Shown piece by piece: positions 22,875 to 24,647 of a stretch of 24,647 nucleotides of DNA. A program made the translations under genes and the position numbers. Under the pieces are notes generated by a model. That model had not been told where the DNA came from. It ran no database searches and was given only the letters and a program-made list of their open reading frames with translations. Source of the DNA: CAZNLH01 sp964573995 (GTDB lineage Bacteria; Gemmatimonadota; CAZMKB01; CAZNLH01); NCBI GenBank assembly GCA_964573995.1, contig CAZNLH010000030.1, forward strand, positions 1 to 24,647. The letters run 5' to 3'. The first letter of the stretch is position 1, and each line of letters starts with the position of its first letter.

Positions 22875-24349
22875 TGGACAACCTCGAGAGCATCCGCTTC
22901 TTCTATCCCGAACTGATCCTGACGTCGACCCTCCTCGTCGTTATCATCCTTGGTCTCGTCGTACGTGGTGCAAAGAGGAGGGCGCTCCTGACCGTTGTCT
23001 CGCTCATAGGGCTGATCCTGGCATTCTTCTATGCGTTTAGTATGTTCCATATCAGGGGATTCACCCTCTTCTCCGGGATGATCGCACTCGATCCCTTCGC
23101 CATATTTTTCAAACTACTGGCCATCGGCGTGACCGGGCTCGTCATTTGCTTCGCTTACCCCACGTGGGAGATCGACCAACGGAGCAGTGCGGAATATATC
23201 TCGCTCCTGATAGTAGCGTTGCTCGGGATATCGCTCCTCGCTTCTTCAATCAATCTCCTGATGATCTACCTGGCCTTCGAGATGGTGAGCATCCCATCCT
23301 ATCTCCTCAGCGGGTTGAAGAAGCGGGATGTCAGGTCGAACGAGGCCGCCCTGAAATACGTGATCTACGGTGCCGTATCCACCGGCCTGATGCTCTATGG
23401 ATTGAGCCTGCTGTACGGGATGACTGGTACGCTCGATATTATCGGTATCAACCGGGCCATTGCAGCCTCCAACCCTTACCCGCTCACTCTTTTTGTGGCG
23501 GGCGTCCTTATCCTGGCCGGTTTCTGCTACAAGATCGCGGCGGTACCCTTCCACTTCTGGAGTCCGGATGTCTACGAGGGTGCGCCCACGCCGGTGACTG
23601 CATTTCTGTCGGTGGCCCCCAAGGCGGCGGGTTTTTCCATCATCATCCGGTTCTTCTACGTTGCCCTTAGCCGGGGAGGGCCGGATGCGACCGGAGTGCT
23701 CGGGGGTTTCAATTGGCCCTCGATTCTGGCCGTCATGTCGGCCGTTACGATGACCTTCGGCAACCTTACCGCCATCGTGCAGAAGAACCTGAAGCGGCTA
23801 CTGGCATATTCGAGCATCGCCCACGCGGGGTACATGCTGATGGGGGTTGTGGTCCTCTCCAGTGACGGGCTGCGCGCCGTCCTCTTCTACCTTATCGTAT
23901 ACCTGTTCATGAACCTGGGTGCCTTCTTAGTGGTGATCGCCGTTGCGGAGGCAACGAAAAAAGAGGAGATCCAGGACTACGCGGGCCTGGGCTACCGCTC
24001 TCCTTTCGCCGCGGTTGCCATGACCGTCTTCCTCTTCTCCCTGACCGGCATCCCGCCGACAGGAGGATTCGTCGGGAAATTCTACCTCTTCGCCGCGGTA
24101 ATCGGGAAGGAGTATTACTGGCTGGCCGTAATTGGCATCCTCAACAGCGTGATCTCCCTCTATTACTACGCCCGAATCATCAAGGCAATGTACCTCTCCA
24201 AGTTCGAGGACAACAGCGCCATACGCCTCTCGCCGATCTACACAGCCCTGATGGGGCTCCTCGTCATCCCCACCATACTCTTCGGTGTCTACTGGGCGCC
24301 GGTAGCAAGGTTTGTCCACGAATCGCTAAGTATGTTCCCCTTCCTGTAG
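22874..24349 (+). CDS. nuoN: NADH-quinone oxidoreductase subunit N
   Basis: A 491-residue antiporter-like complex I subunit, the last of the operon. It starts within the nuoM stop. The conserved Glu of the fifth-helix region is in IYLAFEMVSIPSYLLSG. Later motifs are ALKYVIYGAVSTGLMLYG, CYKIAAVPFHFWSPDVYEGAPTPVTAFLSVAPKAAGF, QKNLKRLLAYSSIAHAGYMLMG and FLFSLTGIPPTGGFVGKFYLF. All are typical of NuoN, and length is close to the 485-residue E. coli protein. No nuo gene follows: the remaining six or nine subunits of the complex must be encoded elsewhere in the genome. Confidence 0.96.
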   Translation: MDNLESIRFFYPELILTSTLLVVIILGLVVRGAKRRALLTVVSLIGLILAFFYAFSMFHIRGFTLFSGMIALDPFAIFFKLLAIGVTGLVICFAYPTWEIDQRSSAEYISLLIVALLGISLLASSINLLMIYLAFEMVSIPSYLLSGLKKRDVRSNEAALKYVIYGAVSTGLMLYGLSLLYGMTGTLDIIGINRAIAASNPYPLTLFVAGVLILAGFCYKIAAVPFHFWSPDVYEGAPTPVTAFLSVAPKAAGFSIIIRFFYVALSRGGPDATGVLGGFNWPSILAVMSAVTMTFGNLTAIVQKNLKRLLAYSSIAHAGYMLMGVVVLSSDGLRAVLFYLIVYLFMNLGAFLVVIAVAEATKKEEIQDYAGLGYRSPFAAVAMTVFLFSLTGIPPTGGFVGKFYLFAAVIGKEYYWLAVIGILNSVISLYYYARIIKAMYLSKFEDNSAIRLSPIYTALMGLLVIPTILFGVYWAPVARFVHESLSMFPFL

Positions 24350-24397
24350 AGGCCGGTTTTCACCCGCGAGATCTATTAAATTGGATATAGAGTGAAC

Positions 24398-24435
24398 GCC
24401 CGGCCCTGGTGGCGTAAAGGCCCCTCCTCCGGGCC
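24398..24435. terminator. GC-rich inverted repeats downstream of nuoN
   Basis: GCCCGG (24398-24403) pairs with CCGGGC (24429-24434), and inside lies an alternative tight hairpin, GGCCC (24419-24423), loop CTCCTCC, GGGCC (24431-24435). They start ~50 bases after the nuoN stop. No T-run follows. This is a likely 3'-end structure for the nuo transcript, of the U-less kind also seen elsewhere in this window. Confidence 0.4.
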
Positions 24436-24610
24436 AGGTGGAGACATCGGGTCTTTTCAATAGGTCGAATGGATCGAACGGTGGGTTCGTGTGTATAACC
24501 ACGGTTGATAAATCCGTCTTTAATGGCACGGCATTTGCTTTGGATAATCTGATTGTGTGGGGATTCCAAACATGGTTTTCAACCTTACCATTGGCAAAGT
24601 AAGGGGCGAT

Positions 24611-24647
24611 ATGAGGGATCAATTTGAGAGAGTGCAGGATGTCATCC
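24611..24647 (+). CDS. Possible start of a downstream gene, cut by the window edge
   Basis: ATG 24611 has AAGGGG seven bases upstream and opens a frame (MRDQFERVQDVI) that continues to the end of the window. A longer start at ATG 24572 in the same frame lacks a ribosome binding site. Only 12 codons are visible, too few to name a family. The 261 bases between nuoN and here otherwise hold only the inverted repeats at 24398-24435. Confidence 0.3.
   Translation, partial: MRDQFERVQDVI

Overview
The window looks like chromosomal housekeeping DNA from an anaerobic or microaerophilic bacterium. The taxon cannot be fixed from the sequence. Bacterial traits are strong AGGAGG-type ribosome binding sites, a near-consensus -35/-10 promoter (18220-18248), bacterial-type NuoJ-N, and NifS/NifU. 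Several enzymes belong to families first known from archaea or common in anaerobes: ApgM phosphoglycerate mutase, four-subunit Por, a stand-alone RibD-type reductase and AmrS. The DNA is GC-rich, and AGG (Arg) and ATA (Ile) codons look frequent. I saw no phage, transposon, CRISPR, rRNA or tRNA genes.

Layout, left to right. (1) 1-2318: the 3' part of a B12-binding-type radical SAM gene, then moaE (molybdopterin synthase) and cobO (corrinoid adenosyltransferase). (2) 2397-4564: pepA, a leucyl aminopeptidase, translationally coupled to a metallo-beta-lactamase-fold hydrolase and followed by a terminator candidate. (3) 4873-9765: a cofactor block of cysteine desulfurase, NifU/IscU scaffold, ApgM, RibD-like reductase and quinolinate synthase NadA. 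nifU/apgM and ribD-like/nadA are joined by ATGA overlaps. (4) 9888-15589: glutamate-cysteine ligase, then a complete gamma-delta-alpha-beta pyruvate:ferredoxin oxidoreductase operon. Its delta subunit is interrupted by a GltD/NfnB-like FAD/NAD(P) flavoprotein module. (5) 15590-15954: a 365-base gene-free stretch with degenerate short repeats and two adjacent hairpins. (6) 15955-17586: amrS, convergent with rubrerythrin at 15 bp. (7) 17587-18223: a regulatory stretch with direct repeats, a -10 element and an 11-bp hairpin carrying an AAGGAGG loop, then a small unknown membrane protein. (8) 18220-24349: a promoter and nuoJKLMN, a membrane-arm-only respiratory complex I operon. (9) 24350-24647: a gene-free stretch and possibly the first codons of another gene.

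How the genes may work together (inference): NifS/NifU supply Fe-S clusters for NadA, Por, AmrS and other Fe-S proteins. Por oxidises pyruvate, or reductively carboxylates acetyl-CoA, with ferredoxin. The flavoprotein module in its delta subunit could link this to NAD(P)H. The Nuo membrane arm, with its other subunits encoded elsewhere, would couple electron flow to ion pumping. The most unusual items are the Por delta/flavoprotein fusion, the hairpin leader ahead of the orphan membrane protein, the split nuo cluster and the structured repeat-bearing intergenic region. None of these proves a wholly new system from sequence alone.
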